DNA from: Hymenobacter amundsenii
GTDB taxonomy: Bacteria; Bacteroidota; Bacteroidia; Cytophagales; Hymenobacteraceae
Assembly (NCBI RefSeq): GCF_002204745.1
Contig: NZ_NIRR01000021.1
Span: forward strand, 1 to 64,000
DNA: 64,000 nucleotides
Direction of reading: 5' to 3'
Shown: positions 1 to 8,825 of the stretch, one piece after another
Numbering within the stretch: the stretch's first letter is position 1
How the letters are laid out: each line of letters begins with the position of its first letter
Made by a program: the position numbers and the translations under genes
Notes under the pieces: generated by a model
The model's input: the letters and a program-made list of their open reading frames with translations, nothing else
Told to the model about the DNA's origin: nothing
Database searches by the model: none

Positions 1-42
1 CAGCATCGTGGCGTCGCCAGAAACAGATTGCGTCAACCTAGG

Positions 43-73
43 TTGGCAAAGTTGTTCTCCTGTCGTACCTTTG
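43..73 (+). promoter_or_regulatory. Bacteroidota-type promoter (TTG-N20-TACCTTTG)
   Basis: TTG at 43-45 and TACCTTTG at 66-73 are separated by 20 bases, a full match to the known Bacteroidota sigma-ABfr consensus. No coding gene follows on this strand; a terminator hairpin begins 25 bases downstream. It may drive a very short RNA, or be a chance match upstream of another transcript's terminator. Confidence 0.45.
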
Positions 74-97
74 CCCAACGACGCAAAAACTGCACGC

Positions 98-132
98 AGC
101 CACCTCGGTTGAGGTGGCTTTTGGGGTTTTTA
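98..132 (+). terminator. Rho-independent terminator
   Basis: A perfect 9-bp stem (AGCCACCTC / GAGGTGGCT) with a GGTT loop is followed by a T-rich tract. The tract lies only on the plus-strand side, so it ends plus-strand transcription, either from a gene left of the window or from the promoter at 43-73. Confidence 0.7.
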
Positions 133-172
133 ATTGACTGCAAAATCCGTTAAAATCCGGGCTAATCCGTGA

Positions 173-1912
173 TCAAATGATCAAGCGCACCCCGCCGAGC
201 TCAGAAATCTGGTAGGGGAACCGGTCACCGGGTGAACCGATGAACATGAAGTTTTTGGGTACCTTCCACTCGTGCGAGAGGCGGTCGATAAGCTCGGGGC
301 CGAAGTGGCCTTGCATAGCCACGAAGTCGATGCGGATTTCCTCGTAGGCCCGGTCGAGTACACCGATATCATTGACCAAGTCCTGGGAGTAGGTTTCGCC
401 TTCGCGCAGCAACGTTACAATTTTCAGGCGGTTGGTGAACTCGTTTTCCACCACGTAAGCCATCACCTTGTTGAGGTTGGCCACATTGTCGCCCTTCGTG
501 AAGAACACGAACTCCTGCTGGTGCAGTTCGCGGGTAGCCTTTTGCACCTGCAAACGGCTGAAGCGCGAAACGCCTGGGTATTTGTGAGCAAATGAAGTGA
601 CAGCAGCCAGAATAAGCTCCAGAATGGAGGCCCGGTTGAGCATAATATAGACCACGGCCATCGAGGGTAGGAAGTACTGCAAAAACACGATGAGGTAATC
701 GGGGTGGAGCGTGATGTTGCCGTAGAGCGCCACCAGAATGCTGATGAGGGCTACCGTGACGACCAGAATGCCGGCGTACACGGGCCGGGGTAGGTTGGGT
801 CGCTTGCTCTTGAGCAGGAAGTTGCCGATGGCAAAAAACGCCATGACCGACAAAAACGAGATGGTATACACGCCCGACAGCGGGCCGAGCTCACCGTTGG
901 TAATAAACAGCACCGACATGCAGAGCAGGAAAAACGTGATGAGAATCACGTAGTTGCTGCCGCGGCCGTTTTCCTTGAGGAAAAACTGGGGCAAGATGCG
1001 GTCGAGGGTCATGCGCTTCATCAGGCCGCTTACGCCCACGAAGCTCGTGAGCACGGCGCCGCTGAGTACGGCCACAGCATCAATGGAGATGAGCGTACCC
1101 AACCAGCTACCGCCAGTGGTAGTGCCCAGGTAGGAAAGTAGCGTTTCGGTGTTGGCGCCCACCGTGGCCAGGGGCAGTACGGCAATGGCCAGGAAAGCAA
1201 TAACCGGGTTGAAAAAGCTCACCACGATCCACATATTGCGCAGCGTTTTGGCGAATACGCCATCACCCTGTTCTTCCACGAAGTTGGCCGAGCTCTCGAA
1301 GCCCGAAATACCCAGCATGGCCGCGCTAAAGCCGAAAAATAGCGCCGCCGTGATGCTGCCACCCGGTACCGGGGCCGAGAAGTTGAGCGATAACGTGCTC
1401 ATGTCGTGGGTGAACAGAAACCAGATAACCGTGCCCACCAGCACCGTGAGCGAGGTCAGGTGAACCACAAAAATGGCCACCGCCACTTTCGCCGACTCTG
1501 AGATGCCGAGAATGGTGAGGGCCAGGAAGATTCCTAGCAGCCCCAGCGTAGCCCCAATGATGGGTAGCCCGTGCCAGAGCGTGTGCAAATAGTGCATGGC
1601 CTCGGAGGCCGAAATAACCGCCGTAGCCATGTAAGAAAGGATGGTCAGGCAGGCGGCCAGGGCGGCGTTGCGCTTGCTGGTGGTGTTGAGTAGCACGTTG
1701 TAGGCGCCGCCGTTGAGGGGCAGCGCGCCCACTACCTCGCCATAAATGGCGCGGAATAAATACAACACTGCCGCCACAATTAGCAATGCCACGAAGGCGT
1801 ACTGGCCGGCATAGGCAATGGCCAGGGCCGATACATAGAGGCAGGAGGAGGAAATATCGTTGCCACAAATGGCCGTGGCTTCCAACTCGGTCAGTTTCTT
1901 GTGCTCACTCAT
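173..1912 (-). CDS. APC-superfamily amino-acid permease
   Basis: A 579-residue membrane protein. Hydrophobic segments fill roughly residues 25-450, as expected for the 12-helix fold of amino acid-polyamine-organocation carriers. The motif GNDISSSCLY near residue 17 is the unwound, substrate-binding part of helix 1 in this superfamily. About 130 soluble residues follow the last helix, an alpha/beta tail resembling the cytoplasmic UspA-like domains of some APC carriers. It imports or exchanges amino acids or related amines across the inner membrane; the substrate cannot be read from sequence. It is divergent from the acyl-CoA dehydrogenase gene. Start chosen: ATG before SEHKKLTELEA. Confidence 0.88.
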   Translation of the reverse strand: MSEHKKLTELEATAICGNDISSSCLYVSALAIAYAGQYAFVALLIVAAVLYLFRAIYGEVVGALPLNGGAYNVLLNTTSKRNAALAACLTILSYMATAVISASEAMHYLHTLWHGLPIIGATLGLLGIFLALTILGISESAKVAVAIFVVHLTSLTVLVGTVIWFLFTHDMSTLSLNFSAPVPGGSITAALFFGFSAAMLGISGFESSANFVEEQGDGVFAKTLRNMWIVVSFFNPVIAFLAIAVLPLATVGANTETLLSYLGTTTGGSWLGTLISIDAVAVLSGAVLTSFVGVSGLMKRMTLDRILPQFFLKENGRGSNYVILITFFLLCMSVLFITNGELGPLSGVYTISFLSVMAFFAIGNFLLKSKRPNLPRPVYAGILVVTVALISILVALYGNITLHPDYLIVFLQYFLPSMAVVYIMLNRASILELILAAVTSFAHKYPGVSRFSRLQVQKATRELHQQEFVFFTKGDNVANLNKVMAYVVENEFTNRLKIVTLLREGETYSQDLVNDIGVLDRAYEEIRIDFVAMQGHFGPELIDRLSHEWKVPKNFMFIGSPGDRFPYQISELGGVRLII

Positions 1913-2242
1913 AATAAGGGGTAGGCCGAACGCGGTAAAAGTGGAGAGAGGATAGGTACGGAAAAAGTTGAAATCCGACTGTCCCGGTGGGCAAGATACA
2001 GGTTTTTGGCCCTAGCTGTGCAGGCCGGTCCGGCCCGCCGGCCAACCCAGGTCCGGGCCGAACCATCGGGCGCGGCCGGCTGTTGCACATACAGAAACTT
2101 CTATCTTTGAGCAGGCTGCCCGTTTCGTCTGCTCCAACACCAAAGCTTAACCTGCCGCCTCTAACCGGCCCGGTAACGCCGGCGGCCCTCGAATCTGGTT
2201 TCGTACCATTGCCTGCTTATTCCCACCACCCAACTACTTTTT
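1913..2242. other. Divergent intergenic region (330 bp)
   Basis: This gap between two divergent genes holds a plausible plus-strand promoter at 2083-2109. No convincing gene or RNA was seen; short open frames here lack protein-like composition. Confidence 0.6.
2083..2109 (+). promoter_or_regulatory. Promoter of the acyl-CoA dehydrogenase gene
   Basis: TTG at 2083-2085 and TATCTTTG at 2102-2109 fit the Bacteroidota consensus, although the 16-base spacer is shorter than usual. Transcription would begin near 2116, leaving a leader of about 125 bases. Confidence 0.5.
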
Positions 2243-3478
2243 ATGTCTTCCGAAGCTGACGTTCTTTCGCCCCAGGCCAAAGCCCACTCCGCCCAGCGCG
2301 GCTCCACCAACGCCGCCGGTTTCACCGATTACTTCGACCTCGACGGCCTGTTGACGGAGGAGCACAAGCTCATTCGCCAGAGCATCCGCGACTTCGTGAA
2401 GAAGGAAATCAGCCCCTACATCGAGAAGTGGGCCCAGCAGGCGCACTTCCCGAGCGAAATCGTGCGCAAGTTCGGCGAGGTCGGCGCGTTTGGCCCCACC
2501 GTACCCACCGAGTACGGTGGCGGTGGCCTCGACTACATCAGCTACGGCCTGATTATGCAGGAAATTGAGCGCGGCGACTCCGGCATGCGCTCCACGGCCT
2601 CGGTGCAGGGCTCCTTGGTAATGTTCCCAATTTACGCCTACGGCTCGGAGGAGCAGCGCAAGAAGTTTCTGCCCAAGCTGGCGAGCGGCGAGTGGCTCGG
2701 CTGCTTCGGCCTCACCGAGCCCGACCACGGCTCGAACCCCGGCGGCATGACCACGAACATCAAGGACATGGGCGATTATTACTTGCTCAATGGGGCCAAG
2801 CTCTGGATTTCCAACTCGCCCGAGTGCCAGGTGGCCGTGGTGTGGGCCAAGGATGAAAGCGGCCGCATCAAGGGCCTCATCGTGGAGCGCGGTATGGAAG
2901 GTTTTACGACCCCCGAAATCCACAACAAATGGAGCCTGCGTGCCAGTATCACCGGCGAACTGGTGTTCGACAACGTGAAAGTGCCCAAGGAAAACCTGTT
3001 GCCCGGCATCGACGGCCTCAAAGGCCCCCTCAGCTGCCTCGATTCGGCCCGCTTCGGCATTGCCTGGGGCGCCATCGGCGTGGCGATTGACTGCTACGAG
3101 TCGGCGCTGAAGTACAGCCTGGAGCGCGAGCAGTTCGGCAAGCCCATTGCCGGCTTCCAGCTCCAGCAGAAGAAGCTGGCCGAAATGATTACTGAAATCA
3201 CGAAGGCCCAGCTGCTAGTGTGGCGTTTGGGCGTGCTCAAGAACGAAGGCAAAGCCACCAGCGCCCAGATTTCAATGGCCAAGCGCAACTCCGTGGAAAT
3301 GGCCCTGCACGTGGCCCGCGAAGCCCGCCAGATTCACGGCGGCATGGGCATCACGGGCGAATACCCCATCATGCGCCACATGATGAACCTCGAATCGGTC
3401 ATCACCTACGAAGGCACCCACGACATTCATCTGTTGATTACAGGGGCCGATATTACGGGTATTCAGGCGTTCAAGTAA
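2243..3478 (+). CDS. Acyl-CoA dehydrogenase, glutaryl-CoA dehydrogenase type
   Basis: A 411-residue flavoenzyme with the three-part acyl-CoA dehydrogenase fold: helical N-terminus, central beta domain with the FGLTEPDHGSNPGG flavin/substrate segment, and C-terminal helical domain with RQIHGGMGITGEY. The catalytic base is probably Glu390 in TYEGTHDIH, the position used by glutaryl-CoA dehydrogenases. This subgroup oxidises and decarboxylates glutaryl-CoA to crotonyl-CoA in lysine and tryptophan breakdown, passing electrons to electron-transfer flavoprotein. Length is normal and no key residue is missing. No degradation partner lies beside it. The substrate assignment is by family resemblance. 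Confidence 0.9.
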   Translation: MSSEADVLSPQAKAHSAQRGSTNAAGFTDYFDLDGLLTEEHKLIRQSIRDFVKKEISPYIEKWAQQAHFPSEIVRKFGEVGAFGPTVPTEYGGGGLDYISYGLIMQEIERGDSGMRSTASVQGSLVMFPIYAYGSEEQRKKFLPKLASGEWLGCFGLTEPDHGSNPGGMTTNIKDMGDYYLLNGAKLWISNSPECQVAVVWAKDESGRIKGLIVERGMEGFTTPEIHNKWSLRASITGELVFDNVKVPKENLLPGIDGLKGPLSCLDSARFGIAWGAIGVAIDCYESALKYSLEREQFGKPIAGFQLQQKKLAEMITEITKAQLLVWRLGVLKNEGKATSAQISMAKRNSVEMALHVAREARQIHGGMGITGEYPIMRHMMNLESVITYEGTHDIHLLITGADITGIQAFK

Positions 3479-3498
3479 GCGCGCAATTGAGTAAGTTT

Positions 3499-3533
3499 AA
3501 ACGGTCGTTCTGGAGACAGAGCGGCCGTTTTTG
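3499..3533 (+). terminator. Terminator after the acyl-CoA dehydrogenase gene
   Basis: AAACGG and CCGTTT form an imperfect hairpin just after the stop codon, followed by a short T tract. The next gene begins directly afterwards. Confidence 0.5.
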
Positions 3534-3544
3534 CTTTGTTCGCT

Positions 3545-4300
3545 ATGCCACTAAACATTCGCACCACGCTGGCCAGCACAATACTGCTCGGGCTATTCGG
3601 CGCCGTATTCCTGCTCGTTCAATACAAGTTTCCTGTCAGCCTGAAGTATCCGCACCAGTGGGGGTACCCGCGCCCCTTTGTGCCGGATAGTGTTGCCCAG
3701 GAGCTAATCCGGCAACTGATAGAACAAGCCGATTTCGATGGACCTCGGTCAGTGGCCCAGCTGGGCGGCTGGGCGCCACGAACCGGGGCCGATGCAGCGG
3801 GCGTGAAACCGGCCGGACTTGATTTTCGCATCAGCTGGGTGCTGCTGGAGCACCAGCCGATAAGTGCCTATCTCAAAATGGAGGATGCGGAAGTCCGCTA
3901 CTAGTACGGTCAGAAGTCCGTCAATATGATGCGGCAATTGTACGCGGACAAGGTGCTATCGGCGGCTGATACGGCTGTCATGCACCAACAGATACTGCAT
4001 TCTGCTGGATTCCGGCTGGAGGCGCGGTACCTGCCCGGCTGCACTATTATTCCAGTTGACACCCTGACGCGCTTGACACGCGGTGCAGCGTATGGCTTGT
4101 CGGGGGCTATGAGTCATCTGTACAGTAAGTATCAGACGGAAGCTATTTCCTGGCTGAGCGCCCCGCTGTTTTCACTGGATCAGCAATATGCCCTGATCAG
4201 CGTAACGCTCGACGCAGGAGGTGACTACGAAAACGATGTCGCGCTGCTGCTGGAGCGACATCAGGGGCGGTGGCGGCCGCGCCGGATTGTACAGCAATGA
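3545..4300 (+). pseudogene. Membrane-anchored hypothetical protein interrupted by an amber codon
   Basis: Two open stretches in the same frame are separated only by TAG at 3902-3904. Read through, they give one protein of about 251 residues starting MPLNIRTTLAS, with one membrane segment near residues 10-26 and a soluble domain of about 220 residues. Composition is continuous across the stop, so this is a nonsense mutation (or a base error), not two genes. The downstream half has an ATG at 3926 that could reinitiate, but it would lack the anchor. The family was not recognised. The stop codon at 4298-4300 overlaps an ATG at 4297, the remains of a coupled start for the next gene. Confidence 0.75.
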
Positions 4301-4304
4301 AACT

Positions 4305-4892
4305 ATGGGACTAGACAGTGTTGAACTGATTTGCGAGGTAGAAAGCTACTTTCAAGTGGCCATCCCCGACCCCTTGGCTGAAACCATTGCCACAGTAGGC
4401 GAACTGGCCGTTGCGGTAACACATTTGCGGGGGCTGCCACCCGCTGCCCACCGCACCGCTGCCCACACCCGGCTGCTCGAACAAGTGTTGCGGTGCTTGT
4501 CAGCCGATGCTCCGGCCGCTACTGCCGCCACGCCGCTCGCTGAGCTAGGCTTGTTACAAAGCGGCCAGCCGGTTCGGCGGCAATTAGCCGATTGTCTGAT
4601 GCTGAAGCTGCCGCTGGTACCGTCGCCGCCCGTGTTCAGCGTGCCCGGCTGGCTTCGTAGCCTGTTTGGCCCCCGCTATCCGGCACCCCCTCTGCCCAGT
4701 TGGGCCCGTGCTACGCTAGCCGATTTCACCGATTGGTTGTTGGCGGCGCATTACCGGACGTTACTGCCTGTCCCCGCCTCCCTCTACGAGGTGCAACAGG
4801 CCGTTATCGGCCTCACCGCCGACCAATGCGGCCTCAACGTCTCAGAGATTCAGCTAACGGACCGCTTCACCAGTGACTTAGGAATAGATTGA
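4305..4892 (+). pseudogene. Acyl-carrier-protein-like fragment, truncated at both ends
   Basis: The frame opens with GLDSVEL, the phosphopantetheine attachment motif of acyl carrier proteins (the Ser is the usual attachment site), followed by a good carrier second half to about residue 40. A linker of about 110 residues leads to what looks like the first half of another carrier domain, ending TDRFTSDLGID directly at the stop, exactly where the next Ser would fall. The expected N-terminal half of the first domain and C-terminal half of the second are missing. An ATG at 4297 overlaps the preceding stop but runs into a stop after five codons, which suggests a non-triplet deletion just after the original start. 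Role unknown, probably inactive. Confidence 0.55.
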
Positions 4893-4959
4893 GCCGCTAG
4901 CCGTTTCCTGCTGACTATGCCTGCTCTACTAAATGCTCCTGCCTGTCTTCAGCTAGGAG

Positions 4960-5358
4960 CTACATCAATTTCAACCAGGCACTGGCAGTTTCCACGTCAT
5001 CGAAGGTGCAGACGATGATGCCGGCCACGTTGTGCTGGAGGGTGAGGTCGGTGGACAGGCGGCTGTAGAGGTTGGGCGAGTAAATCCAGGCGAAATAATG
5101 GCAGCCGGCTTCCTGCATGAGCGGAAACCATTCGCGGCCGCCCCATTCGGCGGCGTCCTGCCACATGCTGGTTACCTCTTGGTTACTGTTAAGCACTTTC
5201 GTACACCGTTGCTGGCGTACGAACTCCAGCATCTTCATGGCTCCGGCCCGCACAGTGTCCCCATCCTGTTCGCCCAACCAGTTGACGAAAAGCCACTCCT
5301 GCACGTAATCGTAGGCAATGCTGATGGTGGAATCCTGAAAAAGCAGGTGCTGGGCCAT
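4960..5358 (-). CDS. Conserved hypothetical protein, STAS/SpoIIAA-like
   Basis: About 132 residues, beginning MAQHLLFQDST; an upstream ATG at 5406 would add 16 residues with little family character. Alternating beta and amphipathic helix segments, a central conserved-looking stretch (KVLNSNQEVTSMW), and an aromatic-rich middle are typical of small Bacteroidota proteins with a STAS/SpoIIAA-like fold. No catalytic motif is visible. It lies downstream of the DUF4268 gene on the same strand with a short gap, so the two probably share a transcript. Fold assignment is tentative. Confidence 0.6.
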   Translation of the reverse strand: MAQHLLFQDSTISIAYDYVQEWLFVNWLGEQDGDTVRAGAMKMLEFVRQQRCTKVLNSNQEVTSMWQDAAEWGGREWFPLMQEAGCHYFAWIYSPNLYSRLSTDLTLQHNVAGIIVCTFDDVETASAWLKLM

Positions 5359-5426
5359 GTGCTGGAAAGGGATTATTGCGCTGGTAGTACGGTAGCGCTT
5401 GAACAACGTTGGAAACGTGGCTGCCG

Positions 5427-5888
5427 CTATCGCAGCGCATCAAATGCGTACTGGCCAGTGCTCCAGAACTCATCCAGCGCCACCAATCGGGGCTTGAAAA
5501 AAGAGATGAGCCGGGGCCAGTCGTCGCGGGCCATCAGGTTAGCGGGGCGCAGCTCCTGGTAGATGCGGGCCAGCGGCTGCCCGCTCTCGTTGACGGCGGC
5601 TGTCTCCCAGGTCCATAATTCGCCGGTAGCTTCTTCCAGCATCGGTCGCAGCTCCCGGAACTGCTCGAAGAACAGCTCCCGCAGGCCTTCGTCCGGGTGG
5701 GTTAGTTCGATGCTGATGGTAGCGTGGCGGTGGTCGGCGTGCAGGCGGAAGTATACGTGCTTAAGGCCGGTTTTGTAATTGATCCAGTTCACGGGCCCGC
5801 CGTCGGCTGAGGGTACGGGCTGCATGTATTGGCCCAGCGTGGTCCAGAACGCCTGGCGGAGCTGGGTGGCTTCGGTCTTGCTATACAT
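5427..5888 (-). CDS. DUF4268 domain-containing protein
   Basis: A 153-residue cytoplasmic protein starting MYSKTEATQLRQAFW. The pattern (QAFWTTLGQYM, then NWINYKTGLKHVYFRL, then a helical middle) matches DUF4268, a domain found alone in Bacteroidota and at the C-terminus of some restriction-associated proteins elsewhere; its biochemical role is unknown. The ATG at 5888 was preferred to one 33 codons upstream because the extra residues are basic and Pro/Ala-rich without family resemblance and would overlap the divergent HIRAN gene's upstream region. Confidence 0.75.
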   Translation of the reverse strand: MYSKTEATQLRQAFWTTLGQYMQPVPSADGGPVNWINYKTGLKHVYFRLHADHRHATISIELTHPDEGLRELFFEQFRELRPMLEEATGELWTWETAAVNESGQPLARIYQELRPANLMARDDWPRLISFFKPRLVALDEFWSTGQYAFDALR

Positions 5889-6026
5889 AGGCGGCAAAGG
5901 TAGCGGGCGGGCGAAAAAGGCCGGCCGAACCCGGGCAAACGCGGCCCGCGCCGGCAAGTTGACCGGGCCGTTGCGGTGCAAACCCATTTGCTGTGTAGTT
6001 TAGGGCTTCACTACGCTTCCCTGCCC

Positions 6027-6365
6027 ATGCCCGATTCTGCCCCCGCCAAGTCCCTGGTGCTACTCGAATGCCTCGTGGCCGGTACCACGCACCGCCCCGG
6101 CCTGCGCGAGTTCGAGCCCCAACTGCAGCCCGACCAAGCGCTGGCCCTTGCCCGCGAAGCCGACAGCTCCTACGACGACTGGGCCGTGCGCGTGCTCACC
6201 AGCGGCCCCGGTGAGGCCTTCTGGCTGGGCTACCTGCCTGAGGGCCGCAACGAAACCGTGGCCCGGCTGCTCGATGCCGGCTACCCGCTCTCGGCCCGCC
6301 TCACCCACAAAGCCTGGGAAGACGAGTGGCTGCACCTGGAAATTGAGGTGCTGCTGGCCCAGTAG
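6027..6365 (+). CDS. Stand-alone HIRAN domain protein
   Basis: A 112-residue protein almost wholly made of one HIRAN domain. Typical elements are the VAGTTHRPG strand-turn, the SYDDWAVRVLT segment (equivalent to the NPYDxxAV motif), and LGYLPEGRN followed by LLDAG. HIRAN domains bind 3-prime ends of single-stranded DNA in eukaryotic HLTF; stand-alone bacterial versions are thought to act in DNA transactions but are uncharacterised. Start chosen: ATG before PDSAPAKS, since upstream residues resemble untranslated sequence. Divergent from the DUF4268 gene with about 140 bases between. Confidence 0.75.
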   Translation: MPDSAPAKSLVLLECLVAGTTHRPGLREFEPQLQPDQALALAREADSSYDDWAVRVLTSGPGEAFWLGYLPEGRNETVARLLDAGYPLSARLTHKAWEDEWLHLEIEVLLAQ

Positions 6366-6389
6366 CACAGGTTGTAAGGAACTGGTATA

Positions 6390-6485
6390 GAACGGTCATT
6401 CTGAGCGCTGCCGTAGTCGAAGAATATTTACCACAAAGAAGCGGTAGAGATTCTTCGACTACGGCAGCGCTCAGAATGACCGTTC
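6390..6485. repeat. Perfect 36-bp inverted repeat, GGTCATTCTGAGCG family
   Basis: The arms at 6390-6425 and 6450-6485 are perfect reverse complements over 36 bases around a 24-base loop. It lies between convergent genes and could terminate transcription both ways. The arm contains GGTCATTCTGAGCG, a motif that recurs with sequence differences at 26149-26267 and 28621-28666, so this is a dispersed repeat family rather than a plain terminator. Confidence 0.9.
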
Positions 6486-6505
6486 AAATAATGCACTTTC
6501 ACTTC

Positions 6506-7483
6506 CTATAACTCGTCGGCTAGTTGCAACACCTGCGCGCGGGCCCGAGCTATTTCGGGGTTATCGGGGAAAGTCTGCTGAACCCAATACGTGAAGCCGG
6601 TCACCATTTCGCCCACGGCTTGGCGGGTGCTGGCTGGAGCCGGACCAGCCGCCGCACGCTCGTCGTCGGGTAGGGTGGGGAAGGCATCTTCTAGCCCCAG
6701 CCGGCTCATCACATCCGATACGAACACCATCCCGCAGACCTGCATTCCCTGGTAAAGCTGTACCAGCTCGGGCATGGTGAGGGCCAGCGGCTCCTGGGCC
6801 TGCACCTGGCCCAAGTGGGCAATGAGGGGCTCCAGGGCCTCGGCCCGCAGGTTGGGTAGCGCCGCCACGGCCCGCAGAAACGGGTGGTCGGCCTCGGTGG
6901 CGGGCAGGCTATGGACCAGCAGCAAAGCCAGGCGTAGCATGTGCAGCTGGGGCTCGGTGAGGCGCAGGCTGGCGGCCGGGGGCAGCGCCGGGGCAGGCAG
7001 CTCGGCGGTCAGTCCGGCAAATGCCTCTTCCACGCCCAGCCGGTGCAGGCCCAGCGAAACCGCGCCCGCCGGAGCTGCTACCTGTTCTTCCAGCTGCCCC
7101 AGAAACGCCCCGCTCAGCTCCAGGCAGTAAGCCAGCAGCGTGTGCAGTTGCCCGGCTTCGATGCCCATCGACTGCCGCACGTAGGCCAGCACCGGCGCGG
7201 CCAGGCTCGTTTCCAGCGTCAGGCGGCCCAGCAGCAGCAGGTGGTACACGGCCAGCGACTCCTGCCGCAGCGCCACCAACAACTGCTCGTGGCTTTCGAT
7301 GCCGTTGAGGCGATGTACCGTGGCCGCATCGAGGCCGGTGAGTTCGTGCAGGCGAATGGTGGCGGGCATGGCGGGTAGGCTCAGCAGCTCCAGCGCCGCC
7401 ATGCCGTGCAGGCTCAGGCTGCGGGCCAGCTGGTCGTAGAAATCAAGCGGCAGGGCATCAAGCCAGGAAGCGGAAGCAGACAT
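6506..7483 (-). CDS. Hypothetical helical protein
   Basis: A 325-residue, Leu- and Ala-rich protein with no signal peptide or membrane segment. It appears almost entirely helical. No known motif or catalytic signature was recognised. A segment near residues 50-60 (LTGLDAATVHRLNGIES) resembles a helix-hairpin-helix turn, but only once. GC content and codon use match the surrounding chromosome, so it looks long resident. It is monocistronic and convergent with the HIRAN gene. Confidence 0.75.
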   Translation of the reverse strand: MSASASWLDALPLDFYDQLARSLSLHGMAALELLSLPAMPATIRLHELTGLDAATVHRLNGIESHEQLLVALRQESLAVYHLLLLGRLTLETSLAAPVLAYVRQSMGIEAGQLHTLLAYCLELSGAFLGQLEEQVAAPAGAVSLGLHRLGVEEAFAGLTAELPAPALPPAASLRLTEPQLHMLRLALLLVHSLPATEADHPFLRAVAALPNLRAEALEPLIAHLGQVQAQEPLALTMPELVQLYQGMQVCGMVFVSDVMSRLGLEDAFPTLPDDERAAAGPAPASTRQAVGEMVTGFTYWVQQTFPDNPEIARARAQVLQLADEL

Positions 7484-7680
7484 ACGGAGCGGAAGGCAAT
7501 GGATGCAGCAAGTTACGAGGGCGGCGTAACTCTGGGGGCGGGCACTCGGGAAGACGCTGGGAATAAGTATTTGCTAATATGATTAGCTATATGCGAGATG
7601 CAAAGTATTTTTTGCTAAAAAAGGCACCAAGCCCCGCGCCAAAGTGTTACCTTTCGACACGCTGAATTAATGCCAGACTT

Positions 7681-8726
7681 ATGCGCGAACCGCTTCTAAC
7701 GGGTGGCGACGACCACTACGACGCCACCGATAAAGACATTGACAAGGCCCTGCGGCCGCTTTCCTTCGACGATTTCGCCGGTCAGGAAAAAGTGGTGGAA
7801 AACCTTAAGGTGTTCGTGGCCGCCGCCAAGCGCCGCGGCGACGCCCTCGACCACGTCCTGCTCCACGGCCCCCCCGGCCTGGGCAAAACCACGCTCTCCC
7901 ACATCATCGCCAACGAGCTGGAAGCGGGCATCAAGATGACCTCGGGCCCGGTGCTCGACAAGCCTTCCGACCTAGCTGGCCTGCTCACCAACCTGGAGCC
8001 CCACGACGTCCTGTTCATCGACGAGATTCACCGCCTCAACCCAGTGGTAGAGGAGTACCTGTACTCGGCCATGGAGGATTACCGCATCGACATCATGCTC
8101 GATTCGGGCCCGAATGCCCGCTCGGTCCAGATTTCACTTTCGCCCTTCACCCTCATCGGGGCCACCACCCGCTCGGGCATGCTCACGGCCCCGTTGCGGG
8201 CCCGGTTCGGCATCAGCTCCCGCCTCGAATACTACGATGCCAAGCTGCTGACCAGCATCGTGGGCCGCTCGGCCGAAATTCTGGCCACGCCCATCGACGA
8301 CGAGGCGGCCTACGAAATTGCCCGTCGTTCCCGCGGCACCCCGCGCATCGCCAACAACCTGCTGCGCCGCACCCGCGACTTCGCCCAAATCAAAGGCGAC
8401 GGCACTATCACCCAAGACATCGCCCAGTTCGCCCTCCACGCCCTCGATGTGGCGCCCGTGGCCTCGACGACATGGACAAGCGCATCTTGACCACCATCAT
8501 CGATAAGTTTAAGGGCGGGCCCGTAGGCATCAGCACTATCGCCACGGCCTGCGGCGAGGAGGGCGAAACCATTGAAGAAGTCTATGAGCCCTTCCTGATT
8601 CAGGAAGGCTACCTCAAACGTACCAGCCGCGGCCGCGAAGCCACCGAGGCCGCCTACGAGCACCTGGGCCGGCCCATGCCCCAGCACCTGCGCGGCAATA
8701 CCGCCACGGGGGAGCTGTTCAGTTAG
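7681..8726 (+). pseudogene. ruvB: Holliday-junction branch-migration ATPase RuvB, frameshifted
   Basis: Two overlapping frames together encode one RuvB of about 348 residues, normal length. The first (7681-8490) holds the AAA+ domain with Walker [10 protein letters not shown] and Walker B FIDEIHRL, and the small helical domain. The second (open to 8726) holds the winged-helix DNA-binding domain ([17 protein letters not shown]). Adding one base in the CCC run at 8455-8457 restores [15 protein letters not shown] with exactly the family spacing, so one base is missing. RuvB drives branch migration with RuvA and is rarely lost, so a consensus error is quite possible; otherwise the gene is newly broken, or the C-terminal domain is made separately from ATG 8472. 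Confidence 0.9.
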
Positions 8727-8745
8727 GTTGGATGAAGCCTTTACT

Positions 8746-8784
8746 AAAGCGGCGGAAGGTAAAACTTGCTTTCCGCCGCTTTTC
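8746..8784 (+). terminator. ruvB terminator
   Basis: A 12-bp perfect stem (AAAGCGGCGGAA / TTCCGCCGCTTT) followed by a short T tract 20 bases after the ruvB stop codon. Confidence 0.85.
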
Positions 8785-8825
8785 TATAAATGCAGTAGAG
8801 TGAATTTTTATAAAACCAGGAAGTT

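Noticed and set aside
4221..4304. An upstream ATG (4221) as the start of the carrier-like gene
   Set aside because: The added residues are an out-of-frame read of the preceding gene, Arg/Gly-rich and unlike a carrier domain.
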